Positions 17,153-25,932 of a stretch of 64,000 nt of DNA are shown piece by piece (position 1 is the first letter of the stretch; the number at the start of each line of letters is the position of its first letter). The stretch spans positions 2,046,001-2,110,000 of the forward strand of contig NZ_JAPEPO010000001.1 in assembly GCF_026340095.1 (NCBI RefSeq), read 5' to 3'. The stretch is from Streptomyces sp. NBC_01446. GTDB lineage: Bacteria > Actinomycetota > Actinomycetes > Streptomycetales > Streptomycetaceae. A program made the translations under genes and the position numbers. The notes beneath the pieces are model-generated. The model searched no databases. It was not told the DNA's origin and worked only from the letters and a program-made list of their open reading frames with translations.

Positions 17153-17947
17153 ATGACCGAGGCAGCAGCCAGGCGCGCGCCGGGCACCCCGTGCTGGGTG
17201 AGTCTCATGGTGCACGGCATGGCGGCGACCCAGGAGTTCTACGCGGCTTTGTTCGGCTGGGAGTTCCGGCCGGGACCGCAGCAGCTCGGCCCCTACGTGC
17301 GGGCCCTGCTCGACGGTCACGAGGTGGCCGGGATCGGGCAGATGCCGCCCGACCGCCATCTGCCCGTCGCCTGGACCCCGTACCTCGCGTCGGACGACGT
17401 GGACGCCACGTCCGAGAGCATCCGCCACTGCGGCGGCACGGTCGGCGTCGGCCCGATCGACGCCGGGGAGGCGGGCCGGATGGCCATCGCGTCGGACCCT
17501 GCGGGCGCGGTGTTCGGCATCTGGCAGGCGGCCGAGCATCTGGGGATGGCGCTCACCGGAGTGCCGGGGGCGCCGGCGTGGAACGAGCTGGTGACTCAGG
17601 AGACGGCGAGCGTCGCCAAGTTCTACGAGGTGACCTTCGGCTACGAGGAGGAGGCCGTCGTCTCCGCCGACTTCGACTATCTGACGCTGCATCTGAACGG
17701 CAGCCCGGTGGCGTCGGTGCACGGCGTGGGCCAGGCGCTCCCGCGCGACCGGGGCGCGCACTGGATGACGTACTTCGAGGTGGCGGACGTCGATGAGTCG
17801 GTGTCCCTGGTCGAGGAGCTCGGCGGCCACGTCCTGAAGCCCGCGCGCGACGGCTCCCAGGGCCGCCTGGCGACGGTCGCGGACCCGGAGGGCGCGGTGT
17901 TCACCCTCGTACGGTCGGCGCCGCGCGAAGAGGACGAAAGGTCCTAG
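17153..17947 (+). CDS. VOC-superfamily protein with two glyoxalase-like domains
   Basis: A 264-residue protein built from two tandem vicinal-oxygen-chelate modules (about 10-125 and 130-258). Each starts with a VOC strand (PCWVSLMVHGMAATQEFYAA and PAWNELVTQETASVAKFYEV) and ends with a strand such as DPAGAVFGIWQ or DPEGAVFTLV. Members act as glyoxalases, dioxygenases or antibiotic-binding proteins; nothing here selects one. ATG at 17153 was preferred over GTG at 17147 because GAGGAG lies nine bases before it but only three before the GTG. Direct repeats GGCAATGG at 16995 and 17006 lie in its upstream region. Confidence 0.9.
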   Translation: MTEAAARRAPGTPCWVSLMVHGMAATQEFYAALFGWEFRPGPQQLGPYVRALLDGHEVAGIGQMPPDRHLPVAWTPYLASDDVDATSESIRHCGGTVGVGPIDAGEAGRMAIASDPAGAVFGIWQAAEHLGMALTGVPGAPAWNELVTQETASVAKFYEVTFGYEEEAVVSADFDYLTLHLNGSPVASVHGVGQALPRDRGAHWMTYFEVADVDESVSLVEELGGHVLKPARDGSQGRLATVADPEGAVFTLVRSAPREEDERS

Positions 17948-17974
17948 GGCCTCCTGGCGGAGGTCAGCGGCGGT

Positions 17975-18625
17975 TCAGGCCGAAGCGACCGGCAGCACTT
18001 CGGGAGACAGGGCCGCCGCGTGTGCCGTGGCGCTCGTCAGCTGCTTGCGGTGGTGGCGTCGGCACAGGACCTCGTAGCCGACCTCGTCGTCGCTCCGGTC
18101 GACGTCCCCGACGACGACCTGGGCGCCCTCGACGACCATCCGGCCGCCGACCGTGCGGGCGTTGTGCGTGGCGCGGGCGCCGCACCAGCACAGGGCCTCG
18201 ACCTGGAGGACCTCGACGCGGTCGGCGAGTTCGACCAGGCGCTGGGAACCGGGGAACAGCTTGGACCGGAAGTCGGTCGTGATGCCGAAGGCGTAGACGT
18301 CGAGGCCCAGGTCGTCGACGACGCGGGCGAGCTGGTCGATCTGGGCGGGGGCGAGGAACTGCGCCTCGTCCGCGATGACGTAGTCCACTCGGCCGCCCTG
18401 GGACAGCTGGTCGACGACGTACGCGTACACGTCGAGCTCGTCGGCGACCTCGACGGCGTCGGTGACGAGGCCGAGGCGCGAGGAGAGCTTGCCCTCACCG
18501 GCCCGGTCGTCGCGCGTGAGGATCATGCCCTTGAGGCCGCGCGACGAGCGGTTGTGCTCTATCTGGAGAGCCAGGGTGCTCTTTCCGCAGTCCATCGTTC
18601 CGGAGAAGAACACGAGCTCGGGCAT
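17975..18625 (-). CDS. tdk: Thymidine kinase (type II)
   Basis: Phosphorylates thymidine in nucleotide salvage. The 216-residue protein has the P-loop FFSGTMDCGKST at residues 6-17, DEAQF for Mg2+ and nucleotide binding, and a zinc-site lid with CWCG and CRRHH near the C-terminus. The ATG start is preceded by AAGGTCC. It lies 36 bases after the phosphodiesterase gene on the same strand, so it is probably the last gene of that operon. Confidence 0.97.
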   Translation of the reverse strand: MPELVFFSGTMDCGKSTLALQIEHNRSSRGLKGMILTRDDRAGEGKLSSRLGLVTDAVEVADELDVYAYVVDQLSQGGRVDYVIADEAQFLAPAQIDQLARVVDDLGLDVYAFGITTDFRSKLFPGSQRLVELADRVEVLQVEALCWCGARATHNARTVGGRMVVEGAQVVVGDVDRSDDEVGYEVLCRRHHRKQLTSATAHAAALSPEVLPVASA

Positions 18626-18661
18626 GGGGAGTTGAGGACCTTTCCGCGGTGGTGGGGACGA

Positions 18662-19849
18662 TCAGGAGCGTACTTCGAGCAGCGGTACGAGCTGCTCGGC
18701 GGGGGTCATCGAGCCGTGGTTGCCGACCATGGCCGACTCCTTGGGCTCCCGCTCCGAGGCGATGATCACCACGTCGTCGTGGGCGGCCGCGATGACGTCG
18801 CCCAGGCGCGCGTAGACCCGCTCGTCGATGTGCGGGCCGAACCAGCCGGCCTCAATCGCCTCGTCCCGGCTCGCGATCCAGAACTGCTCACCGAGCACCT
18901 CGCGCCACACGGCCAGGACATCGGACTCGGCGCCCGGCACCGCGTAGACGTGGCGGGCGCGGCCCTCGCCGCCGAGGAGGGCGACGCCGGCGCGCAGCTC
19001 CCAGTCCTCGTCGAAGTCGATGCGGGACTGCTCGTCGAACGGGATATCGATCATGCCGTGGTCGGCCGTGATGTAGAGGGCGCTGCGCGGGGGGAGCTGC
19101 TCGGCGAGGCGCTGGGCGAGGCGGTCCACGTACATGAGCTGGCCGCGCCACGGGTCGGAGTCGACGCCGAAGCGGTGGCCCTTTCCGTCGACCTCGCTGT
19201 AGTACGTGTAGACCAACGAGCGGTCGCCCGCCGCCAGTTGCTCGGCGGCCAGGTCCATGCGGTCCTCGCCGGAGAGGCGCCCGCGGAAGGTGCCGCCGCT
19301 GAGGGCGATCTTCGTGAGAGGCGTCGACTCGAACGCGGGGGCGGAGACCTGCGCGGTGTGCACCCCGGCCTCGTGGGCGCGCTGGAAGATCGTCGGGTAC
19401 GGCTGCCAGGCGTGCGGCTGGGTCCAGGGGATCCAGCGGAGCTGGTTCATCAGCTCGCCGGTGTCCGGGTTGCGGACCGTGTAGCCGGGCAGGCCGTGCG
19501 CGCCGGGCGGCAGGCCCGTGCCGACCGAGGCGAGGGAGGTCGCGGTGGTCGCCGGGTAGCCCGCGGTGATCGGGCGGCCGGTGCCGCCGCGCGAGGAGGC
19601 GAGGAGCGAGGTCAGGAACGGGGCCTCGTCCGGGTGGGCCTGGAGCTGCTGCCAGCCGAGCCCGTCGATCAGGAACACGCACGCACGGTCGGCGGGCGCG
19701 AGCTCGGGTATCGCCTGAGCGCAGCCGGGGACGCCCAGGTGGGAGCCGAGGGTGGGCAGCAGGTCGGCGAGGGAGCCGGCGCCGTACTCGGGCACAGGGG
19801 CGGACCGGACGGCGAGAGGCTCTACGTCGTCCCAGGCAGGCGTGGCCAT
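18662..19849 (-). CDS. Alkaline-phosphatase-superfamily phosphodiesterase
   Basis: A 395-residue soluble enzyme of the type I phosphodiesterase/nucleotide pyrophosphatase family. Motifs visible are VFLIDGLGW (first metal Asp), PATTATSLASVGTG (nucleophile Thr region), YYSEVDGKGHRFG (metal Asp and His) and ITADHGMIDIP (metal pair). No signal peptide is present, so it acts in the cytoplasm. Its start overlaps the DUF5998 stop by one base (TGATG), which makes coupled translation likely. The substrate is unknown; nucleotide or phosphonate esters are possible. Confidence 0.92.
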   Translation of the reverse strand: MATPAWDDVEPLAVRSAPVPEYGAGSLADLLPTLGSHLGVPGCAQAIPELAPADRACVFLIDGLGWQQLQAHPDEAPFLTSLLASSRGGTGRPITAGYPATTATSLASVGTGLPPGAHGLPGYTVRNPDTGELMNQLRWIPWTQPHAWQPYPTIFQRAHEAGVHTAQVSAPAFESTPLTKIALSGGTFRGRLSGEDRMDLAAEQLAAGDRSLVYTYYSEVDGKGHRFGVDSDPWRGQLMYVDRLAQRLAEQLPPRSALYITADHGMIDIPFDEQSRIDFDEDWELRAGVALLGGEGRARHVYAVPGAESDVLAVWREVLGEQFWIASRDEAIEAGWFGPHIDERVYARLGDVIAAAHDDVVIIASEREPKESAMVGNHGSMTPAEQLVPLLEVRS

Positions 19850-20436
19850 CAGCGCGCTGTCGCCGCGGTCGCCTCGGACAGGGACTGGGCGAAGGCGAGG
19901 GTCTGACGGACGGTGTCGGGGCCGTCCCCGGTCTCGCTGACGCGCAGGCTCAGGTCGTCGGCGGTCGAGCTGCCCGTGTACCCGTGGTCCGCCTCGCAGT
20001 TGGGGTCACCGCAGGCCGCGGGCTCCAGGTCGATGCGGGCGACGGCGCCCCAGCCGATGGTCAGGACGACCTCGCGGGGCAGGGTGCCCGGGACGTACTT
20101 CTCCGGGTTGGCGACGACGCGGCTGAGCACGACCGACGAGATGCGGCCGAGCTTCACGGATTCGGTGGACGTCGTGGCGTACGGCGTCGGCGACGTGGTG
20201 TCGGCGGCCTGCTCGTCGGTGTGGCTGACGATGAAGCGGGTGCCGGTGAGGACGAGCACGGTGACGTGCCTGCGCACCTCGTTCGAGTCGAAGGTGGTCT
20301 CCTGGTGGACCAGATACGACCCGATGGGTTCGCCGCCGACCGCGGCCTCCACCGCCTCGGCCACGAGGGCCGGGTAGTAGCCGCTGCGCTCGATCGCCGC
20401 GCGGAGCCCTTGGGTCGTCGTACTGGTCTTGGCCAT
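19849..20436 (-). CDS. DUF5998 family protein
   Basis: A 195-residue conserved actinobacterial protein of unknown function. It starts with a helical segment LRAAIERSGYYPALVAEAVE, followed by beta-rich sequence (RHVTVLVLTGTRFIVSHTDE). A CGDPNCEADHGY segment could bind a metal. ATG at 20436 was chosen as the start of the conserved part; an ATG nine bases further out is also open. It forms an operon with the phosphodiesterase and tdk genes and follows the acetyltransferase fusion by 94 bases. Confidence 0.88.
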   Translation of the reverse strand: MAKTSTTTQGLRAAIERSGYYPALVAEAVEAAVGGEPIGSYLVHQETTFDSNEVRRHVTVLVLTGTRFIVSHTDEQAADTTSPTPYATTSTESVKLGRISSVVLSRVVANPEKYVPGTLPREVVLTIGWGAVARIDLEPAACGDPNCEADHGYTGSSTADDLSLRVSETGDGPDTVRQTLAFAQSLSEATAATAR

Positions 20437-20530
20437 GAGGTCCATCCTAAAGCCCGGCGGGGGGCTCGCGGTGCGCCTGTGGACGGGTGCGGAAAACACC
20501 CGTATGTGGGGCTCGTCTCACCCGGCCCGC

Positions 20531-23353
20531 TCAGTACGCGGGCAGGGTGCGCGGGCCGAGGTCGTCGCGGGCGGGCGGCGGGGCGAGCCGTATCGAGGCG
20601 CCGAGGACCGAGAGGCCGCTCTGGGCGACGACGACGGGCTCCAGGGAGACGGCGACGACCTCGGGATGGTCGTCCACGAGCCGCGAGACCCGTTGCAGCA
20701 CCTCTTCGAGCGCGGCCGTGTCGACCGGCGCGGAGCCGCGCCAGCCGAAGAGCAGGGGCGCTGTCTTGATGCCCCTGACGATCGACTGGGCGTCCCGGTC
20801 GGTGACCGGAATCAGCCGGTGAGCTGTGTCGCCGAGCAGCTCGGACGCGGCGCCCGCGAGCCCGAAGGAGAGCACCGCGCCGGCGGCCGGATCGATGACC
20901 GCGCGGACGACGGTGTCGACGCCGCGGGGTGCCATGGCCTGGACCACGGGCCGCAGCTCCTCGGGCTTGCCGAGCGTCTCGGACAGCTCTTCGTACGCGC
21001 GGCGCAGCTCCTCCTCGTTGGCCAGGTCGAGGCGTACTCCTCCGAGGTCGGCTCGGTGGCGCAGGTGCGGGGCGGTCGTCTTGAGCGCGACGGGGTAGCC
21101 GAGGGTGTGCGCGGCGGCGGCCGCCTCGTCGGGTCCGGGGGCGGGCAGAGTCTGCCGTACGTCGATGCCGTAGCGGGCAAGGAGGGCGCGGGCGTCCTCG
21201 GGGGCGAGCTCGGCGCCGCGCGGGTCGTCGTCCTTCGCGAGGAACGCGGTGATGAGCTCGACGGCGCCCGTCTCGTCGGTGTCCTCGTACTCGGGGACCT
21301 TGCCGGGCTCCGCCGCGTCGCGCCGCCACTGGGCGTACTTGACGGCTTCGGAGAGGGCGCGGACGGCGCGCTCCGCGGCGGGGTAGGCGGGGATGAGCGC
21401 GGGTGTCGGGGCGGGCTCGTCCGTGGGCGGGCGTTCGGCCGGGGTGCCGCCGGGGGTCCTGGCGAGCGCGCGGGGGCCGGTGCTGGTGGCCGCGGAGAGC
21501 GCTTCGGCGAGGCCGCCGAGCTCCACGTGGACGACCAGGACGGGCTTGGTGGGGGTGCCGGCCGCGGCCGAACTGAGGGCCTCGGCGAGCGCCGCGTCCT
21601 CGGCGGTCGACTCCCCCACCGCCGGCATCGCCGTGACGACGACCGCGTCGCACTTGTCGTCCGCGAGCGCCTCGGTGAGCGCCGCGTGGAAGTCCTCGGC
21701 GGACGCCGCGGTCGTCAGGTCCCGCGGCGGCTTCGGCCGCAGGCCCTCGGAGAGGCAGACGTCGTACGTCAGGAGGCCCAGCGACTCCGAGTTCCCGAGG
21801 ATCGCGACGCGGGGGCCCCGCGGGAGGGGCTGGCGAGCCAGCAGCAGGCCGGTGTCGACGAGTTCGGTGATGGTCTCCACGCGGATGACACCCGCCTGGC
21901 GCAGCAGGGCGGAGACCGTGGCGTACGGCAGGCGCGTGGCGCGGACCGCGTGGCCGAGGGGCGCGACGCCGCTGTGCCGGGCGCCCTGCACCACGACGAG
22001 GGGCTTCGCGGCCGCCGTGCGGCGGGCGAGGCGGGTGAACTTGCGCGGGTTTCCGATGGATTCGAGGTACATCAGGGCGACGTCCGTGTCCGGGTCGTCG
22101 TACCAGTACTGGAGTACGTCGTTCCCCGACACGTCCGCGCGGTTGCCGGCGGAGACGAACGTCGACACACCTGTCACTCCGGTCACGCCGCCGCCGCGCC
22201 GCTGGAGGCGGGCGAGCAGCGCGATACCGATGGCACCGGACTGGGCGAACAGGCCCATGCGGCCGGCGCGCGGCATCTCGGGCGCGAGCGACGCGTTGAG
22301 CCGCACCTCGGGCGAGGTGTTGATGACGCCGAAGGCGTTGGGCCCGATGAGGCGCATGCCGTACGAGCGGGCCTGACGCACCAGTTCGCGCTGGCGGGCG
22401 CGACCCTCGCTGCCGGACTCGGCGTATCCGGCGGAGACCACGACGATCCCCTGCACACCGCGCTCTCCGCACTCGGTGACGACTTCGGGGACGTACCGCG
22501 CGGGGACGGCGACGACGGCGAGGTCGACGGGCTCGGCGGCGTCGATGTCGTGGACGGAGCGGTGGGCGGGGACGCCGTCCAGGTCGCGCAGGTCGTCGGG
22601 GAACGCCCTGTTCACGGCGTGGAGGCGGCCGGTGAAGCCGGCGTCGCGGAGGTTGTCGAGGACGCTGCGGCCGACTCCGCCGGGTGTGCGGCCCACGCCG
22701 ATGACGGCAACGGATCCGGGGGCGAGAAGCCGGTGCACCGAGCGCGCTTCGGCGCGCTGCTCGCGGGCGCGCTGCACGGCGAGCGAGGCCTCGGTGGGTT
22801 CGAGGTCGAACTCCAGGCGGACGACGCCGTCCTCGAAGTGGCGCTTCTGGGTGTATCCGGCGTCCGTGAACACCTTGATCATCTTGGTGTTGGCGGGCAG
22901 CACCTCGGCGGCGAAGCGGCGGATCCCGCGCTCGCGGGCGACGGCGGCGATGTGCTCCAGGAGCGCGGACGCGACGCCCCGGCCCTGGTGGGCGTCCTGC
23001 ACGAGGAAGGCGACCTCGGCCTCGTCGGCGGGGGCGGAAGCGGGCATTCCCTGGGCGTTGATGCGGTCGTAGCGGACGGTCGCGATGAACTCGCCGCCCA
23101 CGGTGGCCGCGAGGCCCACCCGGTCCACGTAGTCGTGATGGGTGAAGCGGTGGACGTCCTTGGCGGACAGGCGCGGGTACGGCGCGAAGAAGCGGTAGTA
23201 CTTCGACTCGTCGGAGACCTGCTCGTAGAAGTTCGTGAGCCGCTCGGCATCGTCGATGGCGATGGGCCTGATGCGCGCGGTGCCGCCGTCGCGCAGCACC
23301 ACGTCTGCTTCCCAGTGGGCGGGGTATGCGTGCCGGTCCGACGGGGTCTGCAT
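20531..23353 (-). CDS. GNAT acetyltransferase fused to NDP-forming acyl-CoA synthetase (protein lysine acetyltransferase type)
   Basis: A 940-residue fusion. The N-terminal GNAT domain (about 15-185) has the acetyl-CoA loop QGRGVA near residue 123. Next come a CoA-binding Rossmann domain (SVAVIGVGRTPGGVG), a succinyl-CoA-synthetase-like domain with GLFAQSGAIGIALL, and a C-terminal ATP-grasp part with YPVALKTTAPHLRHRADLGG. Enterobacterial Pat/YfiQ has the GNAT domain at the C-terminus; here the order is reversed, as reported for a Streptomyces lividans acetyltransferase that controls acetoacetyl-CoA synthetase. It therefore probably acetylates acyl-CoA synthetases. It is divergent from ptsH, linking carbon uptake and acetyl-CoA control by position. 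Confidence 0.92.
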   Translation of the reverse strand: MQTPSDRHAYPAHWEADVVLRDGGTARIRPIAIDDAERLTNFYEQVSDESKYYRFFAPYPRLSAKDVHRFTHHDYVDRVGLAATVGGEFIATVRYDRINAQGMPASAPADEAEVAFLVQDAHQGRGVASALLEHIAAVARERGIRRFAAEVLPANTKMIKVFTDAGYTQKRHFEDGVVRLEFDLEPTEASLAVQRAREQRAEARSVHRLLAPGSVAVIGVGRTPGGVGRSVLDNLRDAGFTGRLHAVNRAFPDDLRDLDGVPAHRSVHDIDAAEPVDLAVVAVPARYVPEVVTECGERGVQGIVVVSAGYAESGSEGRARQRELVRQARSYGMRLIGPNAFGVINTSPEVRLNASLAPEMPRAGRMGLFAQSGAIGIALLARLQRRGGGVTGVTGVSTFVSAGNRADVSGNDVLQYWYDDPDTDVALMYLESIGNPRKFTRLARRTAAAKPLVVVQGARHSGVAPLGHAVRATRLPYATVSALLRQAGVIRVETITELVDTGLLLARQPLPRGPRVAILGNSESLGLLTYDVCLSEGLRPKPPRDLTTAASAEDFHAALTEALADDKCDAVVVTAMPAVGESTAEDAALAEALSSAAAGTPTKPVLVVHVELGGLAEALSAATSTGPRALARTPGGTPAERPPTDEPAPTPALIPAYPAAERAVRALSEAVKYAQWRRDAAEPGKVPEYEDTDETGAVELITAFLAKDDDPRGAELAPEDARALLARYGIDVRQTLPAPGPDEAAAAAHTLGYPVALKTTAPHLRHRADLGGVRLDLANEEELRRAYEELSETLGKPEELRPVVQAMAPRGVDTVVRAVIDPAAGAVLSFGLAGAASELLGDTAHRLIPVTDRDAQSIVRGIKTAPLLFGWRGSAPVDTAALEEVLQRVSRLVDDHPEVVAVSLEPVVVAQSGLSVLGASIRLAPPPARDDLGPRTLPAY

Positions 23354-23488
23354 GGGCCCAGCGTACGGCGCGGCGGTGACAGTCGTACGGGTCGCGGCAC
23401 GAGCGGGCCGAGGGCACGCTATGAGGGCCGACGGGCGTGTGCGGACGGTACGTAGGACCCACATCGGGCACGTCCACCGGTGTGGGAG

Positions 23489-23504
23489 ACTGGTCTAGAC
23501 AACC
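23489..23504. promoter_or_regulatory. DasR-type operator (dre-like) upstream of ptsH
   Basis: ACTGGTCTAGACAACC matches the DasR consensus ACTGGTCTAGACCACT at 14 of 16 positions and keeps the palindromic core GGTCTAGAC. It lies 27 bases before the ptsH start. DasR represses PTS genes in streptomycetes and releases them with glucosamine-6-phosphate, which fits ptsH as a target. Confidence 0.8.
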
Positions 23505-23530
23505 GTGAGAATCCTGAAGGGCAGCATCAC

Positions 23531-23812
23531 ATGGCTGAGCGCCGCGTCAACGTCGGCTGGGCCGAGGGCCTTCACGCCCGCCCCGCCTCCATCTTCGTCC
23601 GCGCGGCCACGGCGGCCGGCGTCCCCGTGACGATCGCCAAGATCGACGGCACCCCTGTCAACGCCGCCTCCATGCTCGCGGTGCTCGGCCTGGGCGCCGG
23701 CGGCGGCGAGGAGATCGTCCTGGCCTCCGACGTCGAGGGTGCGGACATCGCGCTCGACCGTCTGGCCAAGCTGGTCTCCGAGGGGCTCGAGGAGCTTCCC
23801 GAGACCGTCTAG
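23531..23812 (+). CDS. ptsH: Phosphocarrier protein HPr
   Basis: Histidine phosphocarrier of the phosphotransferase system (93 residues). It passes phosphate from EI to the EIIA components of the sugar permeases, including N-acetylglucosamine uptake. His15 lies in GLHARPAS, and Ser47 in NAASMLAVLGLG is the position equivalent to the HPr kinase site of Firmicutes. The ATG start has GAAGGGC upstream. A DasR-type operator precedes it, and a strong hairpin at 23905-23940 follows. Confidence 0.98.
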   Translation: MAERRVNVGWAEGLHARPASIFVRAATAAGVPVTIAKIDGTPVNAASMLAVLGLGAGGGEEIVLASDVEGADIALDRLAKLVSEGLEELPETV

Positions 23813-23904
23813 TACGGGCCGGTGCGGGGTCGCTCAGCACTGCCCCGTACGGGATCTCTGGATTCTGGGGCGCCGTTTACTGCTCGCAGAAGATCGCGCC
23901 GCAT

Positions 23905-23940
23905 AAAGGGTCTGTTCGGATTTTCCGAGCAGACCCTTTT
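23905..23940 (+). terminator. Terminator downstream of ptsH
   Basis: AAAGGGTCTG and CAGACCCTTT form the outer stem, with TCGGA/TCCGA inside and one T-G pair between. The hairpin ends in TTTT and is about 16 base pairs. This is the most canonical intrinsic terminator in the window. Confidence 0.88.
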
Positions 23941-24028
23941 GCTTTCTGCGGCCCTGTTCTCATAATTCCGGGGCAGCGAAAACAGAGCCCTTCGAAATGG
24001 GCCGCCCTCTTTGTATACGGCGCCTCTG

Positions 24029-24715
24029 TTAATGCTGGAGCCCGGCCGTGTTGACGGGATGTTGCGAAGTCCTCACACGGCCACCCTTATGAGGGGCGCG
24101 CAGGCTGTGAGCGGCCATTGCGCGCTCCGTGTGCTGCGCCGTGAGCGCCCGCGCGCGCTCCACGTCACCGCGCGCCACGGCGTCCACGATCGCCCCGTGC
24201 TCGGCCCAGGAGGCGGCGGGCTGCGCGGGCTGCTCGACGGTGTACATCCACGCGATCTTGTGGCGGAGCTGCGTGAGCATCGTGATCAGCCCCGGGCTGC
24301 CGGACGTCTGTGCCAGCGTCTCGTGGAACCAGCCGCCCAGCGAGCGCAGATCCTCGCTCTGACCTCGCCGGGAGCGCTCCTGCCCCAGCCTGACCAGGCC
24401 TCGCAGCACCTTCAGGTGCGCCTCGGTGCGGCGCTGCGCGGCGCGGGCGGCGGCGAGCGGTTCGAGGAGCATCCGGATCTCCAGCTGGTCCGCCGCCTCC
24501 TGCGTGGTGGGTTCGGCGACGCACGCGCCCGCGTGCCTGCGGGTGACGACGAAGCCCTCGGCCTCCAAGGTGCGCAGCGCCTCGCGTACGGGGACGCGGG
24601 AGACGCCGTAGCGGCGGGCGAGCACCTCCTCGGTGAGTCTGCCGCCACGCTCGTAGACACCGGAGACGATGTCGTCGCGGATCGCCGTGCATACCGAGTG
24701 CGCCGGAATGCGCAT
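24029..24715 (-). CDS. GntR-family transcriptional regulator (FCD type)
   Basis: A 228-residue regulator with an N-terminal winged helix (residues 4-68; recognition part VSRVPVREALRTLEAEGFVV) and a C-terminal helical FCD domain with RMLLEPLAAA and the ligand- or metal-binding His residues GWFHETLA and AEHGAIVDAV. Such proteins sense carboxylates or sugar acids. The ATG start is preceded by GGAGG. It stands alone between ptsH and the M23 peptidase gene, with an AT-richer upstream gap that must hold its promoter. Its target is not evident. Confidence 0.93.
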   Translation of the reverse strand: MRIPAHSVCTAIRDDIVSGVYERGGRLTEEVLARRYGVSRVPVREALRTLEAEGFVVTRRHAGACVAEPTTQEAADQLEIRMLLEPLAAARAAQRRTEAHLKVLRGLVRLGQERSRRGQSEDLRSLGGWFHETLAQTSGSPGLITMLTQLRHKIAWMYTVEQPAQPAASWAEHGAIVDAVARGDVERARALTAQHTERAMAAHSLRAPHKGGRVRTSQHPVNTAGLQH

Positions 24716-24918
24716 GAACCGACCTCCGCCTTAATCCCCGCGAAACGCGGTAGACAGTCGCTCGTACAGCGCGATCGAAGTTCGTTCAGCGCGCTTGCCC
24801 AGCGACTCTATTCCAGCGTGCGCGAATTTCCGACGGCAGGCCGTAATCCATGGATATTTTTTGGACAGCGCAGCCGGGAACGAACGAGCCGGTCCGGTGA
24901 CGAGCACCGCCGGTAACG

Positions 24919-24953
24919 CCGAAATCCCCGGCTCGGTGAGCCGGGGATTTCGG
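24919..24953 (-). terminator. Terminator after the M23 peptidase gene
   Basis: Sixteen-base arms CCGAAATCCCCGGCTC and GAGCCGGGGATTTCGG pair perfectly around a GGT loop. The hairpin lies 28 bases downstream of the peptidase stop codon. Confidence 0.88.
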
Positions 24954-24980
24954 TGCGTTGTCGCGAGTACGCGGCGAAGG

Positions 24981-25769
24981 TCAGACGTTGATGCCGTGCG
25001 AGCGCAGGTACGCGACGGGGTCGACGTCCGAGCCGTACTCGGGGCTCGTGCGCGCCTCGAAGTGGAGGTGCGGGCCCGTGACGTTGCCCGTCGCCCCGGA
25101 AAGGCCTATCTGCTGGCCCGGGGTGACCGTCTGGCCGACGGAGACGCCGATGGACGACAGGTGGCCGTACTGCGTGTACGTGCCGTCGTTCATCTTGATG
25201 ACGATGTTGTTGCCGTAGGCGCCGCCCCAGCCGGCCTCCACGACCGTGCCCGCGCCCACGGCGTGGACCGAGGTGCCGCTGGCGGCGTGGAAGTCGATGC
25301 CGGTGTGGCTGCCGGAGGACCACAGGCCGCTGCTGGCCTTGTACGCGGTCGACACGTACGAGCCGGTGACGGGCATGACGAAGGCGTTGAGGCGCTTGCG
25401 CTCGGCCGCACGGGCGGCGCGCTCCTTGGCCTCACGCTCGGCCTTGGCCTTGGCGGCGGCCTTGCGCCGGTCCTCCTCGGCCTTCTTCTTGGCCGCGGCC
25501 TCGGCCTTCTCCTTCGCGGCGGCCTCGTCGGCGGCCTGCTGCTGGGCGGCGGCCTGCGCGTCGATCTGCGCCGCGAGGGAGTCACCGATGGAGATGGCCT
25601 TGGTCAGGCCGGTCTGCTCAAGAGACGCGTCGTCAGCGGCGAGGGCGGGGGCGGCGAGGCCTCCGATGACACCGGTCGTGGTGAGCGCGGCGACGCCGGC
25701 GACCTGCGCGGTGGTACGCGTGAGACGGCTCGGGCGACGGTGCTTCCCGGTGGCACGGGTGAACGCCAT
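24981..25769 (-). CDS. Secreted M23 metallopeptidase (peptidoglycan hydrolase)
   Basis: A 262-residue secreted cell-wall hydrolase. A signal peptide (about 1-45, ending PALAADD) is followed by a long Ala/Lys/Glu coiled coil (66-127) and the LytM/M23 domain with zinc residues His155 and Asp159 in SHTGIDFHA and the HLHFE motif (His234/His236). The coiled coil is typical of enzymes that need an activator or that attach to the divisome. Expression is probably controlled by a c-di-AMP riboswitch in its leader. It has its own terminator and no co-transcribed partner. Confidence 0.95.
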   Translation of the reverse strand: MAFTRATGKHRRPSRLTRTTAQVAGVAALTTTGVIGGLAAPALAADDASLEQTGLTKAISIGDSLAAQIDAQAAAQQQAADEAAAKEKAEAAAKKKAEEDRRKAAAKAKAEREAKERAARAAERKRLNAFVMPVTGSYVSTAYKASSGLWSSGSHTGIDFHAASGTSVHAVGAGTVVEAGWGGAYGNNIVIKMNDGTYTQYGHLSSIGVSVGQTVTPGQQIGLSGATGNVTGPHLHFEARTSPEYGSDVDPVAYLRSHGINV

Positions 25770-25795
25770 GGAGTGGCTGATCCTTTCCTTCCTTC

Positions 25796-25932
25796 TCGCC
25801 TACCGGGTTAGCTGACGGGTTCGGAGCAGGAAGGTCTCCTACGGACCCCCTTCAAGGAAGGGCGTCCGATTCACCCCAGGGACGGTGGGTCCCCGGCTCC
25901 CCCGGCTCGCGCCTTGGGGGACTCGGCGATGA
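25796..25932 (-). ncRNA. c-di-AMP riboswitch (ydaO/yuaA type)
   Basis: The minus-strand leader of the M23 peptidase gene carries the family signatures in order: GTCATCGCCGAGTCCCCC at the 5' side, GGGGGAGCCGGGGACC, CTGGGGTGAATC, and the 3' hallmark GAACCCGTCAGCTAACCCGG followed by TAGGCGAGAAGG. The terminal TCGCC pairs with GGCGA to close the P1 stem. Streptomyces uses this element before wall hydrolases, and c-di-AMP lowers their expression. Confidence 0.88.

Noticed and set aside
18020..19906. 628-codon plus-strand frame across tdk and the phosphodiesterase
   Set aside because: Shadow of two well-supported minus-strand genes; no motif and atypical composition.
20154..23477. Very long Arg-rich open frame (over 1,100 codons) on the same strand as the acetyltransferase fusion, and a 1,008-codon frame on the opposite strand
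   Set aside because: Both are shadows of the real gene in high-GC DNA: compositions are Arg/Pro/His-rich or Gly/Val/Asp-rich, with no domain matches and no ribosome site.
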